Shown: positions 1 through 8,367 of the stretch, piece by piece
How the letters are laid out: each line of letters begins with the position of its first letter
Numbering within the stretch: the first letter of the stretch is position 1
Source of the DNA: Chthoniobacterales bacterium
Lineage (GTDB): Bacteria > Verrucomicrobiota > Verrucomicrobiia > Chthoniobacterales > DYNR01
Reading direction: 5' to 3'
Assembly (NCBI GenBank): GCA_026418675.1
Contig: JAOAAX010000010.1
Location: 24,146-65,369, forward strand
DNA: 41,224 nucleotides
Program-made: the position numbers and the translations under genes
The notes under the pieces: model-generated
Databases searched by the model: none
Told to the model about the DNA's origin: nothing
The model's input: only the letters and a program-made list of their open reading frames with translations

Positions 1-811
1 TTGTAGAACCATCCCAAAATAATGTCCCCGCTTCACATTGAATGGATATATAATTTGTTGGAGTTTCTTCGTGGATGGAGGAAAGGTGCATCTCGAGTGG
101 GCAATTATCAAGTGCAGGGTAAACAGCTGCAACTTGGAGAAATTCTGGTAAGTCAACATCTCGCCAAGGGTGATCGGCTGGGATTGAGCGGCGGAATGCA
201 TAAGCATGAGTTGGAGTAGCCTCAGTGCCAAGCCAACGCTGAAGTATTTCGTAGTAAATCCCAAGAGTGAGGATGTTCACTCCACTATGTTGGCTGAGAA
301 GACGCCAGGGCGGTGGCCCAGAACGATCAAGAAACATGCTGTTTCTCTGGTCAACAATTACTTTTTGGGGCTTACCAAGTTGACCTGAAGAAAGAATATT
401 TCGGGCAACCTGATCGTGAGCAAGCGTAAAGGGAGCAGGGACAAGCCAAGCGGCTAGGTGAGGGTTCGCTGTGCTTGCAGCAAGCATTTGTCCGGCCTGG
501 ACAAAATTAGCAGCCATTCGAGCCTCACAAAGGACATGTTTTCCAGCTTTGAGGGCAGCAACCGTCATCTGTGCATGAGTCGAGGGCCAAGTGCCAATGC
601 AAACGATATCAATTTCACTCGATTGGATGATGTTCTCCCATTTTTCCTCCGCACGTTGGAAGTTCCACTCGAGGCTTACTTTGAGGGCTGATTCAATCGA
701 GCGATTGGCGACAGCGACAAGTTCTACGTTTTTTACAGATAGGAAACCAGGAATGTGGCGGGCAAGAGTATTTCCCCCAGCCCCGATAAAACCAATTCGC
801 AATTTACTCAT
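1..811 (-). CDS. Gfo/Idh/MocA-family NAD(P)-dependent oxidoreductase, 3' end cut by window edge
   Basis: The reading frame opens with ATG at 811 and runs without a stop off the left edge, giving about 270 residues. The N-terminus reads MSKLRIGFIGAGGNTLARHI, a Rossmann beta-alpha-beta with a GxGxxx turn. It is followed by a strand ending VELVAVANRS, the motif DIVCIGTWPSTHAQM (equivalent to the family's VxIxTPxxxH) and AALKAGKHVLCEARM, which matches the family's AGKHVLCEKP loop except that the usual catalytic-region KP is RM. The family oxidises or reduces sugars, inositols and similar compounds with NAD(P); the substrate cannot be read here. The changed EKP motif and the sequence GPPPWRLLSQHSGVNIL in place of the usual DxGxHxxD region may mean an atypical activity. 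The downstream context lies outside the window. Confidence 0.85.
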   Translation of the reverse strand, partial: MSKLRIGFIGAGGNTLARHIPGFLSVKNVELVAVANRSIESALKVSLEWNFQRAEEKWENIIQSSEIDIVCIGTWPSTHAQMTVAALKAGKHVLCEARMAANFVQAGQMLAASTANPHLAAWLVPAPFTLAHDQVARNILSSGQLGKPQKVIVDQRNSMFLDRSGPPPWRLLSQHSGVNILTLGIYYEILQRWLGTEATPTHAYAFRRSIPADHPWRDVDLPEFLQVAAVYPALDNCPLEMHLSSIHEETPTNYISIQCEAGTLFWDGST

Positions 812-840
812 AAAGCATCGAATACGTGAGATTTAAACTC

Positions 841-1698
841 TTAACGAGTGCGAGGGCCTTGGGCGTTGTAAGCGTTATTGCGGTCGGCAACCCACAAATC
901 TACTCCCCGACGCTTTAGAACAAACGTGTTGTTTTCCCCATATTTTGCCCAAGGGCCATAGGGGACATCTGAGAACTCCACAAATTTCCAATCGCATACG
1001 TCCTTACCTTTAAGGCCAAGGTAGTCACGAACGGCAGGAGAAACGTCAAGTCCCGCACCTTGGTTTAGATTTGGCAAGGGGCGCTCATTGCCGAAAACAT
1101 ACTGCCAATGATCAGTTCGAAAAGGACCACAATCTTCCCATTGAGCATACGCTATACGATTGCCATGACGGATCGCTACCCATCTCCCTTTGCAAACAGA
1201 TTTGCCTTCCCGTTCAAATGCTTGACGGAACCATGGAATTATGCGACGCGATTCGGGCTTCGTTGTCCCCATCGTTACATCATTGTAGGGAAGAGCAATG
1301 TAAAAGGGGTTTAAACGGGGGATAAATTTAATTGGGATGTAATTTCGACGGGCTGAGGGATTAGGATCGTCGAGTCCCCCATAGTTTTTCACCCATTCGG
1401 GATCCCATGAACTTTTGTAATTTGGAGTTGGATTATTAGGGGATGGGTCTTCACCAATCCAAAAAACAGTTGTAATGATATTTTTTTTCCAAGGATAGCG
1501 AATAAACCCCGTAGCCAAAGTTTGGGGAATAAGAACTTGTGGTTGGAGTCGTTGAATTTGTTCACGACGTATTTGCTGAGCTAAGAGCTCAAACTCCGTT
1601 GATGAAGCTTGGGCTGTAGGGAGAAAAATGAACAAAAAAATCAGAGAATAGAATGTCATTCGAGACCTGAACAAAAACTGAGAAATTATTCTATGCAT
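841..1698 (-). CDS. Secreted protein with RlpA/DPBB-like C-terminal domain
   Basis: This is a 285-residue protein. A second methionine at residue 14 begins a cleaner signal peptide (MTFYSLIFLFIFLPTAQA), so translation may start 39 bases downstream of the ATG given; neither start has a Shine-Dalgarno sequence. The mature part has an N-terminal helical stretch, then the patterns FYIALPYND (about 132-140), AYAQWEDCGPF (about 183-193) and GLDVSPAVRDYLGL (about 216-229). An acidic-cysteine-glycine turn followed by GxDxSxAVxxxLGL resembles double-psi beta-barrel domains of RlpA-type lipoproteins and related cell-wall proteins. Cysteines at 169, 190 and 235 could form a disulphide. The likely location is the periplasm or envelope. 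The fold assignment is inference from motif shape; no enzymatic activity is claimed. Confidence 0.75.
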   Translation of the reverse strand: MHRIISQFLFRSRMTFYSLIFLFIFLPTAQASSTEFELLAQQIRREQIQRLQPQVLIPQTLATGFIRYPWKKNIITTVFWIGEDPSPNNPTPNYKSSWDPEWVKNYGGLDDPNPSARRNYIPIKFIPRLNPFYIALPYNDVTMGTTKPESRRIIPWFRQAFEREGKSVCKGRWVAIRHGNRIAYAQWEDCGPFRTDHWQYVFGNERPLPNLNQGAGLDVSPAVRDYLGLKGKDVCDWKFVEFSDVPYGPWAKYGENNTFVLKRRGVDLWVADRNNAYNAQGPRTR

Positions 1699-1802
1699 GA
1701 TAGTTTAAAAATCTAACATGGTTTTTTAAATTGCAAAGTTTTTGTAAATAAAAAAATTTTTCGATGATTTAAGCTTGATGCTTCTCTTTTCTTAAATCGA
1801 GG

Positions 1803-2801
1803 TCATGACTCCTTCTTGCCAAAGGGCCAGAGAAAAAACTTTTTTCGAGGATTTTCTTCAAGATTTTCTGGGGCAATTGGAGGTAATTGGACTGGACGCT
1901 CCGAAGCACGAGTTTGATTTGCTGTTAGATTTTCCCATGCGGCGAGAGTTTCTGGAGACATAATAGCACCACCGACAACTTTTACGTCACCATTCGGAGT
2001 GCGTTCAATTGTTGGCTTTGAGCGATCTGTCTGGATATAGATTTCTCGCTTAATGATCTCGCCATTCAAACCAATATGCGAATAAAGGTAAGAACGAGGA
2101 GCATTCATTTGAAGGATGTGAGGACGATTGGCATTGTCCAGAACAATCTCAGGTTTTCCATAAGTGACGAGGGGACCTAAACGATAGGTGCAGTAGAGAC
2201 GTTTTTTTTCTGGATCCAATATTCTAAGGTAAAGTGCAGTGCTGTTAGGGAGTCGGTGGGAGAGGAGAGTAAGCTGGCGTTGAGTTCCGTCGGAAGGATG
2301 GCCTACTAATTCCTGCCAAAGGACCCGCCCCTCCGTAATTTCAAACTTCAAAGAGCCACTCGAAAAAAAGCGATTGAGGGCTGGATCGAAAACCGTAGCA
2401 CGAATGCTATAAGAACCAAAATCATCCAGACGAAAAAGTGGAGTAATATTAATCGTGCGTCGAATGGTTTCGCTGGGTTTGATAGGAGTTGGGTCAAGTC
2501 CGATCCCCGTGACGCGATGAGGCACAGGTAAGCCGGAGGAATTCTCCACTTGAAGTTGGAACCAAGGAATATTTGCAGTGTCTTGAAGTAAAAGTGACTG
2601 GCCACTGAGGTTTGTAATAGCAACAGTTACAAGTATTGGCTCATAGCGAATGTAAAGCAACCTTGGTAGGGAAATAGTAACCTGAAGCTGTCCATAACTA
2701 GCAAATAAAAAAGCAAAAATGAAGATGACGATAAGTAAAAAAAATTGGAAATAGACAGTGCTGCGGCAAATTCCGCTGGCACAACGTATCATACGTTCCA
2801 A
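1803..2801 (-). CDS. Conserved-looking envelope protein of unknown function (signal anchor, beta-rich)
   Basis: The product is 332 residues. Residues about 16-36 form one hydrophobic segment (YFQFFLLIVIFIFAFLFAS), either an uncleaved anchor or a signal peptide. The following region, with ITNLSGQSLLLQDT and SIRATVFDPAL, looks like an immunoglobulin-type beta sandwich; the rest is also beta-rich and ends in a charged tail (NPRKKFFLWPFGKKES). I do not recognise a named family. It starts 5 bases after the stop of the upstream receiver/pseudokinase/SUMF1 gene, so it is probably the last gene of a three-gene operon starting at 6663. A role in the envelope beside that membrane protein is inferred from position only. 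Confidence 0.8.
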   Translation of the reverse strand: MERMIRCASGICRSTVYFQFFLLIVIFIFAFLFASYGQLQVTISLPRLLYIRYEPILVTVAITNLSGQSLLLQDTANIPWFQLQVENSSGLPVPHRVTGIGLDPTPIKPSETIRRTINITPLFRLDDFGSYSIRATVFDPALNRFFSSGSLKFEITEGRVLWQELVGHPSDGTQRQLTLLSHRLPNSTALYLRILDPEKKRLYCTYRLGPLVTYGKPEIVLDNANRPHILQMNAPRSYLYSHIGLNGEIIKREIYIQTDRSKPTIERTPNGDVKVVGGAIMSPETLAAWENLTANQTRASERPVQLPPIAPENLEENPRKKFFLWPFGKKES

Positions 2802-2806
2802 GAAGG

Positions 2807-5530
2807 CTATTTGAGAGGTTTAACCTGATCAGGAGGAACAGAAGAAGCCAAACGGAAACCAAGAGCCATATCACTCTGTTCAGCCATGCGGACGAGGAGT
2901 CGTCGAGTTAAACGATAATCAGGATTCTGCCAGTTACCTCCACGAATGACGGGAACCTTCATTCCTAGAGAGGGACTTTCATCCCATGAATCTGTCCACT
3001 CGGAAACATTCCCTGCCATACCACGAACCCCATAGGGGCTTACATCTTTTGGCATGGCAGTAACTGGGCACCATCTCTTCCAACCATCTACATTTCCACC
3101 TTTTTCAGGATTTGGGTGGAAGTCTTGGCCGCTATTGACCCACTCGTTTTTGGGTTCATTGCCCCAGGGATAAATTCTACCATCCGTTCCACGGGCTGCT
3201 TTTTCCCACTCCTGTTCCGTTGGAAGGCGCATACCTTTCCACTTGGCGTAGGACCATGCATCGTAAAAATCTACTCCGAAGACAGGTGAATCAAGATTGA
3301 GATCGCCGCCACGAAATTTCCCCCATCTTTTCGCACGTGTATAGTAACCAGGCATATCGCCTGTATTCAATTTTTGGTCAGCCCAATCCTGAGGAATATA
3401 GGTTTTACCAGACGGCGCATTAGGATGTTTGATTTCGTTTAGCCGGTCGGGATTGTTTTTCACCCATTCAAGAAATTCTGCATATTGGCCAATTGTTACG
3501 GGAAACTCTGCAATCCAAAATGTTGGGAGATTAACTTTTTGGCCATCCTGGTAGATAAACTCCCCTGCCGGAATTTCAATCATTTTTTTGAAATCGGTAT
3601 AGCGATGGCCCTTTAGAAAAAGTAGGTAGTAAAGGAAACCAAAAGCGATTGCAAGGAGAGTAAATGAAGTAAGGCCAGTAATGAGGACGCTCCTACGTTG
3701 GCGCTTGCGTGCCTCTTCAAGAGCCTTTTGTGTGATGATTTCCTTTGCATGAACTTTTTCAGCGTCAGCAATAACAACTTTTGGAGATATTGCAGCAGTG
3801 CTAGCAGCTAAATCTCGCCAAGAACTTGCTTCAGGAGCTCCAGCAACAGCTTTTTGCAGCAATTGGGTCAAACCAGGAACTTCAGCATCTGCATTTGGTG
3901 TGAGATTTTTTAGAATAAAGTCGGCGATAGAACGGATTTCCTCGGCTTCCTGCAGCTCACGAGTAGGTTCAAGAGCAGCAATATTAGAGAGACGAATACC
4001 ACTAGAACCGCCCAAAAGGATACTATTTGGAGTTAGGGGATTGTGGCGGATATTTTGGGCTACCATGTAAGACATGGCGTTGGATACTGCCTGCAAAATT
4101 GAGTGTGCAGTTCGAGCTGGAATTTTGTTTCCTGCAGAACAAAATTGTTCGAGGGAAGATGCGGCGAGGTATTCAGTAGTGAAAAAGTGAATGCCATCAG
4201 CTTCGCACGCTTCAATAACAGTAAGAATATTGGCCTGTTGAACCCGAGATTTGGCACTCGCATCTTTTCGGAATTTCTCAATGCCTTCAGGGCCAGGTTG
4301 CTTGGCAGGGTCTAAAGTATAGAGACGAACCTTACGGTTCATGTTTTCTTGTAGAGCACGATAAATGCTCCCATAGGCTGTTTCGCCGATTTTTGCCTCA
4401 ATGGTATAACCTGCAAGGGTTTTCCCGACGAGTGAATCAGGGGGAAGTTCGGTATCGCGTCCTTGTTGGGATAGGAGAGCAGGTGATGTTGCTGGAACTT
4501 TAGCATGTTTAGAAACTGGGGCCGGTGTAGGTTTGGTCGAAATCGAAGGCTGGATAACTTTCACAGCACCCGGTTGTGAAGGTTTAGTTGCGGGAATGGT
4601 AGGCTTTGGAGAAATTGAAACAGAAGGTGTTGCTTCACTTCTAGCCTGTGCAGGTTTCGGTGAAGAAGGAGCATCGACTTGAGATACAGGAACCTTTGCA
4701 CTTGGGCCTCCTTGTAAAGAAACAGAAGAGGGTTCAGCAGGTAAACTAATAGTAGAAGCTCCAATTGGGGATACTTCTGTCCTTGGTTTCGAAGTTGAGG
4801 AAGTTGCCGATGAAGTAGATTCGGAAGATCCCACCTGTCTGACTTCTTCCGTCGAAACTGGAGAAATGCTTGCTTGAGGAGATTGGCTAGGAACTAACGG
4901 ACCAGTTTTTTCAACGCTCTGTATTGGTTTGATTTTAGCCTCCTCAATGGAGGAAGTTGTTTGCGCTACTAAAGTTGACTCTTGTTTTTCTAGGGATGAA
5001 GTCCTAGCGGATTGCAATGAAGTTTCTGAAAGTTCAGAGCGTAACTCTGCCGATTCCTCCGAGACTTTTTGAGCAACTTGAGCAACTTGGAGGCTGCTGG
5101 GTTCCTCTTTAGGTTGGAATTGCGATTCCGGTTGGAGTTTTGGCTCTGTAGTTGGTTGGGGAGAAGGCGGAAAGTAATATTGTTGATAGTATCGAGCCAA
5201 CTCGCATAAGTAATTTGTATCTACAGGCTTAGGAACAACTACAGATTGACCGACGTAAGATTGGTAATCACTCAAATCATACTCGGTCAAAAAAATGGTC
5301 TGAAGATTTGGAAAAATGGAAGCCAAGCTATCACGAAGCTCAAAGCCATTCTCACCATTTGCAAAAAAAGAATCAACAATTAAAAGATTTACCGGACCAA
5401 ATTGACCTAGAACGGCTTTTGCTTCCGCAGGACTTGTAGCTTTCGCAATCTTGGAAAAACCAGCAGACTGTAGGGCACTTGCAAGTGAGTTAACAGTTTC
5501 GGTCGTTTTTTCAACAATCAGAATATTCAT
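2807..5530 (-). CDS. Receiver - pseudokinase - transmembrane - SUMF1/FGE-like fusion protein
   Basis: This 907-residue protein has four modules. Residues 1-120 are a CheY-type receiver with Asp53, Thr82 and Lys101, but the usual acidic pair is Glu7-Lys8. Residues 121-365 are a Pro/Ser/Thr/Gln-rich linker. Residues 368-590 follow the Ser/Thr kinase layout: a glycine-loop-like IGETAYGSIY at 381-390, then VRLYTL where VAIK should be, HNPLTPNSILL at 496-506 where HRDLKPxN is expected, and IRLSN in place of DFG. ATP-binding and catalytic residues are therefore missing. After KRQRRS come one membrane segment (about 614-638) and a SUMF1 domain at 649-897 with MRLPTEQEWEKAARG, YPWGNE, GMAGNVSEWTDSW and GGNW. 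That domain lacks the cysteine pair of true formylglycine-generating enzymes. The charge pattern puts the N-terminal half in the cytoplasm and SUMF1 in the periplasm. The start overlaps the upstream gene's stop by 4 bases. Confidence 0.92.
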   Translation of the reverse strand: MNILIVEKTTETVNSLASALQSAGFSKIAKATSPAEAKAVLGQFGPVNLLIVDSFFANGENGFELRDSLASIFPNLQTIFLTEYDLSDYQSYVGQSVVVPKPVDTNYLCELARYYQQYYFPPSPQPTTEPKLQPESQFQPKEEPSSLQVAQVAQKVSEESAELRSELSETSLQSARTSSLEKQESTLVAQTTSSIEEAKIKPIQSVEKTGPLVPSQSPQASISPVSTEEVRQVGSSESTSSATSSTSKPRTEVSPIGASTISLPAEPSSVSLQGGPSAKVPVSQVDAPSSPKPAQARSEATPSVSISPKPTIPATKPSQPGAVKVIQPSISTKPTPAPVSKHAKVPATSPALLSQQGRDTELPPDSLVGKTLAGYTIEAKIGETAYGSIYRALQENMNRKVRLYTLDPAKQPGPEGIEKFRKDASAKSRVQQANILTVIEACEADGIHFFTTEYLAASSLEQFCSAGNKIPARTAHSILQAVSNAMSYMVAQNIRHNPLTPNSILLGGSSGIRLSNIAALEPTRELQEAEEIRSIADFILKNLTPNADAEVPGLTQLLQKAVAGAPEASSWRDLAASTAAISPKVVIADAEKVHAKEIITQKALEEARKRQRRSVLITGLTSFTLLAIAFGFLYYLLFLKGHRYTDFKKMIEIPAGEFIYQDGQKVNLPTFWIAEFPVTIGQYAEFLEWVKNNPDRLNEIKHPNAPSGKTYIPQDWADQKLNTGDMPGYYTRAKRWGKFRGGDLNLDSPVFGVDFYDAWSYAKWKGMRLPTEQEWEKAARGTDGRIYPWGNEPKNEWVNSGQDFHPNPEKGGNVDGWKRWCPVTAMPKDVSPYGVRGMAGNVSEWTDSWDESPSLGMKVPVIRGGNWQNPDYRLTRRLLVRMAEQSDMALGFRLASSVPPDQVKPLK

Positions 5531-6663
5531 GGTGGAGTTGTTATAGAATTTTGCAGGAAGAGCTCTGCGGGAAAATCATTTTCTAGGTGGCCTGGATCTG
5601 CTCTGGTATCTTGTAGCTCGTCTTTATAATAGAGAGCAACCGTGTATCCATAGAAGGTGTTTTTGCTTTTGGGATTTAGAGAATATCTTACTTCTAGAAT
5701 TTCAGGTTCTTTCTCTGCCCAATCTACGGGTGGGCTAATCCATTCAGAAGAAGCTTGAGATTTAGATTGAAGGATTTCCCCGGTTGCAGTTTTTTCAAAA
5801 AACCGGACTAAAACGTTAGTGTCCGAAGCCCGGACATTGACACCTGGACGTGCTTTGACTGCGATGCGAAAATTTTTGGTGTTGTTTTCGCCATTATTTT
5901 GGCGGATATCCACGATACCTAAAGTTGCTCCGGGTTGAAGGCCAATTTCCTCAAGGATTGGCATTGATGGCTGATTCTGAGAAACTTCCTGCAAGTATTG
6001 AGTTTGGGTTGGTGGAAGAGGAGAGATTCCGGAACGCTCCATATTTTCGATTGTTTGAGAGACCCAATCCTGCAAACGAAGGGCCTCTTGACGAGTTTGC
6101 GAATCCAAATCACTCCTACTTAAAATTTTTACTAGCAAGTCTGCAGCATCCATTTCACGACCTATTCTTTCGAGTGCAAAGGCTTTTTGGAGCATAAGCC
6201 GAGGTTCTTCCCCTAAAATTGCTTCTGCTTCTGAGATAGCTCTTAGCACTGTTTGCCAATCCCCGACTCTAGAAGCACTTTCAGCTTCATTTACTCTGGC
6301 CATTGCAAGTTGCATTTGTAGGGAACTCGGAGAACTTGCACCTTCAAAAAAGCCTTTGGTTTTTGAATTAACAAGGTCTTTTTCATTTGAAGTCTGATTT
6401 AAATTTGGAGACAACTGCTCATAGGGGAATTCTGATGCAGTTTGTCTAACTACGTTTGGATGGTCTGTTATGGTAGAGTTAGATTGATGAGAAACAGCAG
6501 GATCGGACTGAATTTCAGTCTTTGGTCGAATTATAGCATTTGGCAAAACTTTCCACACAAGCGCGACGAATTGCAGTGCAGCTATAAACCCTAAAACCCA
6601 AATCGAAACTAGAAATGTTTTGCTTTCCCTGGTAGTTGAAGAAGATGATAACAAAGCACGCAT
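5527..6663 (-). CDS. Membrane-anchored protein with TPR-like helical region and C-terminal beta domain
   Basis: The product is 378 residues. One membrane segment at about 17-39 (FLVSIWVLGFIAALQFVALVW) anchors it, followed by an Asn/Ser/Thr-rich spacer to about 110. Residues about 115-215 are helical with a TPR-like spacing (AESASRVGDWQTVLRAISEAEAIL, then LMLQKAFALERIGREMDAADLL). The C-terminal part (about 235-370) is beta-rich with VDIRQN and FRIAVKARPGVNVRASD, and has no family name I can give. It is the first gene of a three-gene operon: a sigma70-like promoter lies 28 bases upstream, and its stop overlaps the start of the receiver/pseudokinase/SUMF1 gene. A scaffold role for that complex is inference. 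Confidence 0.85.
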   Translation of the reverse strand: MRALLSSSSTTRESKTFLVSIWVLGFIAALQFVALVWKVLPNAIIRPKTEIQSDPAVSHQSNSTITDHPNVVRQTASEFPYEQLSPNLNQTSNEKDLVNSKTKGFFEGASSPSSLQMQLAMARVNEAESASRVGDWQTVLRAISEAEAILGEEPRLMLQKAFALERIGREMDAADLLVKILSRSDLDSQTRQEALRLQDWVSQTIENMERSGISPLPPTQTQYLQEVSQNQPSMPILEEIGLQPGATLGIVDIRQNNGENNTKNFRIAVKARPGVNVRASDTNVLVRFFEKTATGEILQSKSQASSEWISPPVDWAEKEPEILEVRYSLNPKSKNTFYGYTVALYYKDELQDTRADPGHLENDFPAELFLQNSITTPP

Positions 6664-6690
6664 CCCATTTTCTTTCTTCTTATCTTAACC

Positions 6691-6718
6691 TTTATAATAA
6701 CCTGAACAATTTTGTCAA
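6691..6718 (-). promoter_or_regulatory. Sigma70-like promoter for the 6663-to-1803 operon
   Basis: On the minus strand TTGACA (plus-strand 6713-6718) is followed after 16 bases by TATAAA (plus-strand 6691-6696). This matches the -35 consensus exactly, with a near-consensus -10. The -10 box ends 27 bases from the ATG at 6663. The remaining intergenic DNA up to 6873 showed no clear promoter for the divergent plus-strand gene. Confidence 0.65.
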
Positions 6719-6873
6719 TCCTTGGTTGAAATCCAAATCTTTATTCCTGAAACACACAACAAAGCAAACAACTCTACTAGGTTAGGTCATTTCAACGGAT
6801 TCCATGAGGGTATTGCAAATTTTTTACAAAAACCGACTTGATAATAAAAATTACTAACGCAGCAAATTCTTGC

Positions 6874-8367
6874 ATGTGTGCTCACCGTATTTGGAGCTTC
6901 TTTTTTCTCATATTCGCCCTTTTCACATCCTCATGTCATAGACAGTCTATTGATAGCACCCCCGATGTCATTATCCTTCACACAGGTCGGATTCGGGGCA
7001 ATATCTACCCTCTTTCTTTGCAAGGGATTGCCCCTCTTCAACACTACCCTTATCTTGCGGGTTATATTCGCCAAGTCCGCGAAGAAGCTTCCAAAAAAGG
7101 AACTCAGGTCATATTAATTGATTTAGGCGACAGCCTGGAGGGATCCTTTGCTTCTTTTACGACAAATTCCTCCAATGTAATAGAATTCTTCAATGCCCTT
7201 CGCTACGATGCAATCTTACTGGGCAACCTTGACAGTTCCATTCAACCTTTGCAAATCGAGTCTCTCCAGGTCCCGTGTCTGATACCTTTCATCAAGAAAG
7301 ATGGTTCACCTTGTATACCTAACATTCCAACCGCTGCCAAAATCTCTCGTCCTAACGATCGCTTCTCTGTTTATTTAATAGCAAACTTTTACGGCGATAC
7401 AGATCCCGCTCAATATCCGGAGCGCTTCCCAGTTTCCTTTGCTGGACAAACCGGCATTCAACCTGTCCGTAACATTGAATCTCAAATCGCCTCTCTTGGG
7501 CAGATTCCTGCCGATTCCCTTGTGCTCTTTGCTTGGCAAAAATTTGAAGCTCCGAACTCACAGCCAACGCAATTCCTTCAACGCCTTCTCAAAGCAGGTG
7601 TCGATGCCATTCTTGCTCAACGAGTCTATGGCAGACAAAAACTGGATGCGTGGGCTGATGCGGGACCAGCAGATTGGAATCCTCCAATCTCTCAAAATAT
7701 CCTTCGCAATAATGGCGGCTTCACAATTGCTCGTCTCGACCTTAAACGCGAGAACAACCGTTGGCGCGTCCTCCGTCAACAGATCATTCCAATGACAGCA
7801 AACGTCGCTCCTCCCGACCCTGCAATCATAGCTCGCATAGAATCATTTGCAGAAACCATCCGTAAGGCGAACATCTCGATTGGTGAAGCTTCTCAACCAA
7901 TAAGCGAAAACCAAATCCTCAACCTTGTTCTAAATGCTTTCACATCGCTTCCCAATGCCACTGCTGCTATCTATACAATTCAATCTGTTCGTTCTTCCCT
8001 GCCTTCGGGAACTGTAACAAGTAGTCACCTTTATCGCGCTCTTCCTTGGAACTCTCCTCTCGTCTCCCTCTCGCTCTCCGCTGAAGAATTACAAATACTC
8101 CAGTCAAAAAATAAAGATTGGACTATAATATCCATAAAAGATCATTCTTCCAACCAAAAACACACAGTTATTTGTCCCGAATTTTTAGCTCGAATTGCTC
8201 TTCAACAGCTTAATCTTGAGGCTCAATTCCAAATTGTTTCGGAGTCAGAATTCAGTTTTCTTGCCAACTTTACCCATAATTTTGCCGCTAATAATGGTGG
8301 CACTTTAATTGCACCAAAATTTGCTGCTCCTGATGGCTGGCAAATTCACAAACCCAACCATCAATGA
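6874..8367 (+). CDS. 5'-nucleotidase/UshA-like lipoprotein with lost metal ligands
   Basis: The frame is open from a TTG at 6838, but the ATG at 6874 gives a proper signal sequence (MCAHRIWSFFFLIFALFTSS, then Cys21), so that start was chosen: 497 residues. The lipobox is weak (TSSC). The N-terminal half follows the calcineurin-like metallophosphatase layout of UshA-type 5'-nucleotidases: VIILHTGRIRGNIYPL at 32-47 (family: LHTNDxHGxxxP), DLGDSLEGSF at 83-92, FFNALRYDAILLGNLD at 105-120 (family: ALGYDAVxxGNHE). The C-terminal part (SENQILNLVLNAF, ALPWNSPLVSLSLSAEEL) matches the 5'-nucleotidase C-terminal domain. Three ligand positions (Asp and His of DxH, His of GNHE) are replaced, so catalysis is doubtful. 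The stop overlaps the next gene (ATGA). Confidence 0.85.
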   Translation: MCAHRIWSFFFLIFALFTSSCHRQSIDSTPDVIILHTGRIRGNIYPLSLQGIAPLQHYPYLAGYIRQVREEASKKGTQVILIDLGDSLEGSFASFTTNSSNVIEFFNALRYDAILLGNLDSSIQPLQIESLQVPCLIPFIKKDGSPCIPNIPTAAKISRPNDRFSVYLIANFYGDTDPAQYPERFPVSFAGQTGIQPVRNIESQIASLGQIPADSLVLFAWQKFEAPNSQPTQFLQRLLKAGVDAILAQRVYGRQKLDAWADAGPADWNPPISQNILRNNGGFTIARLDLKRENNRWRVLRQQIIPMTANVAPPDPAIIARIESFAETIRKANISIGEASQPISENQILNLVLNAFTSLPNATAAIYTIQSVRSSLPSGTVTSSHLYRALPWNSPLVSLSLSAEELQILQSKNKDWTIISIKDHSSNQKHTVICPEFLARIALQQLNLEAQFQIVSESEFSFLANFTHNFAANNGGTLIAPKFAAPDGWQIHKPNHQ

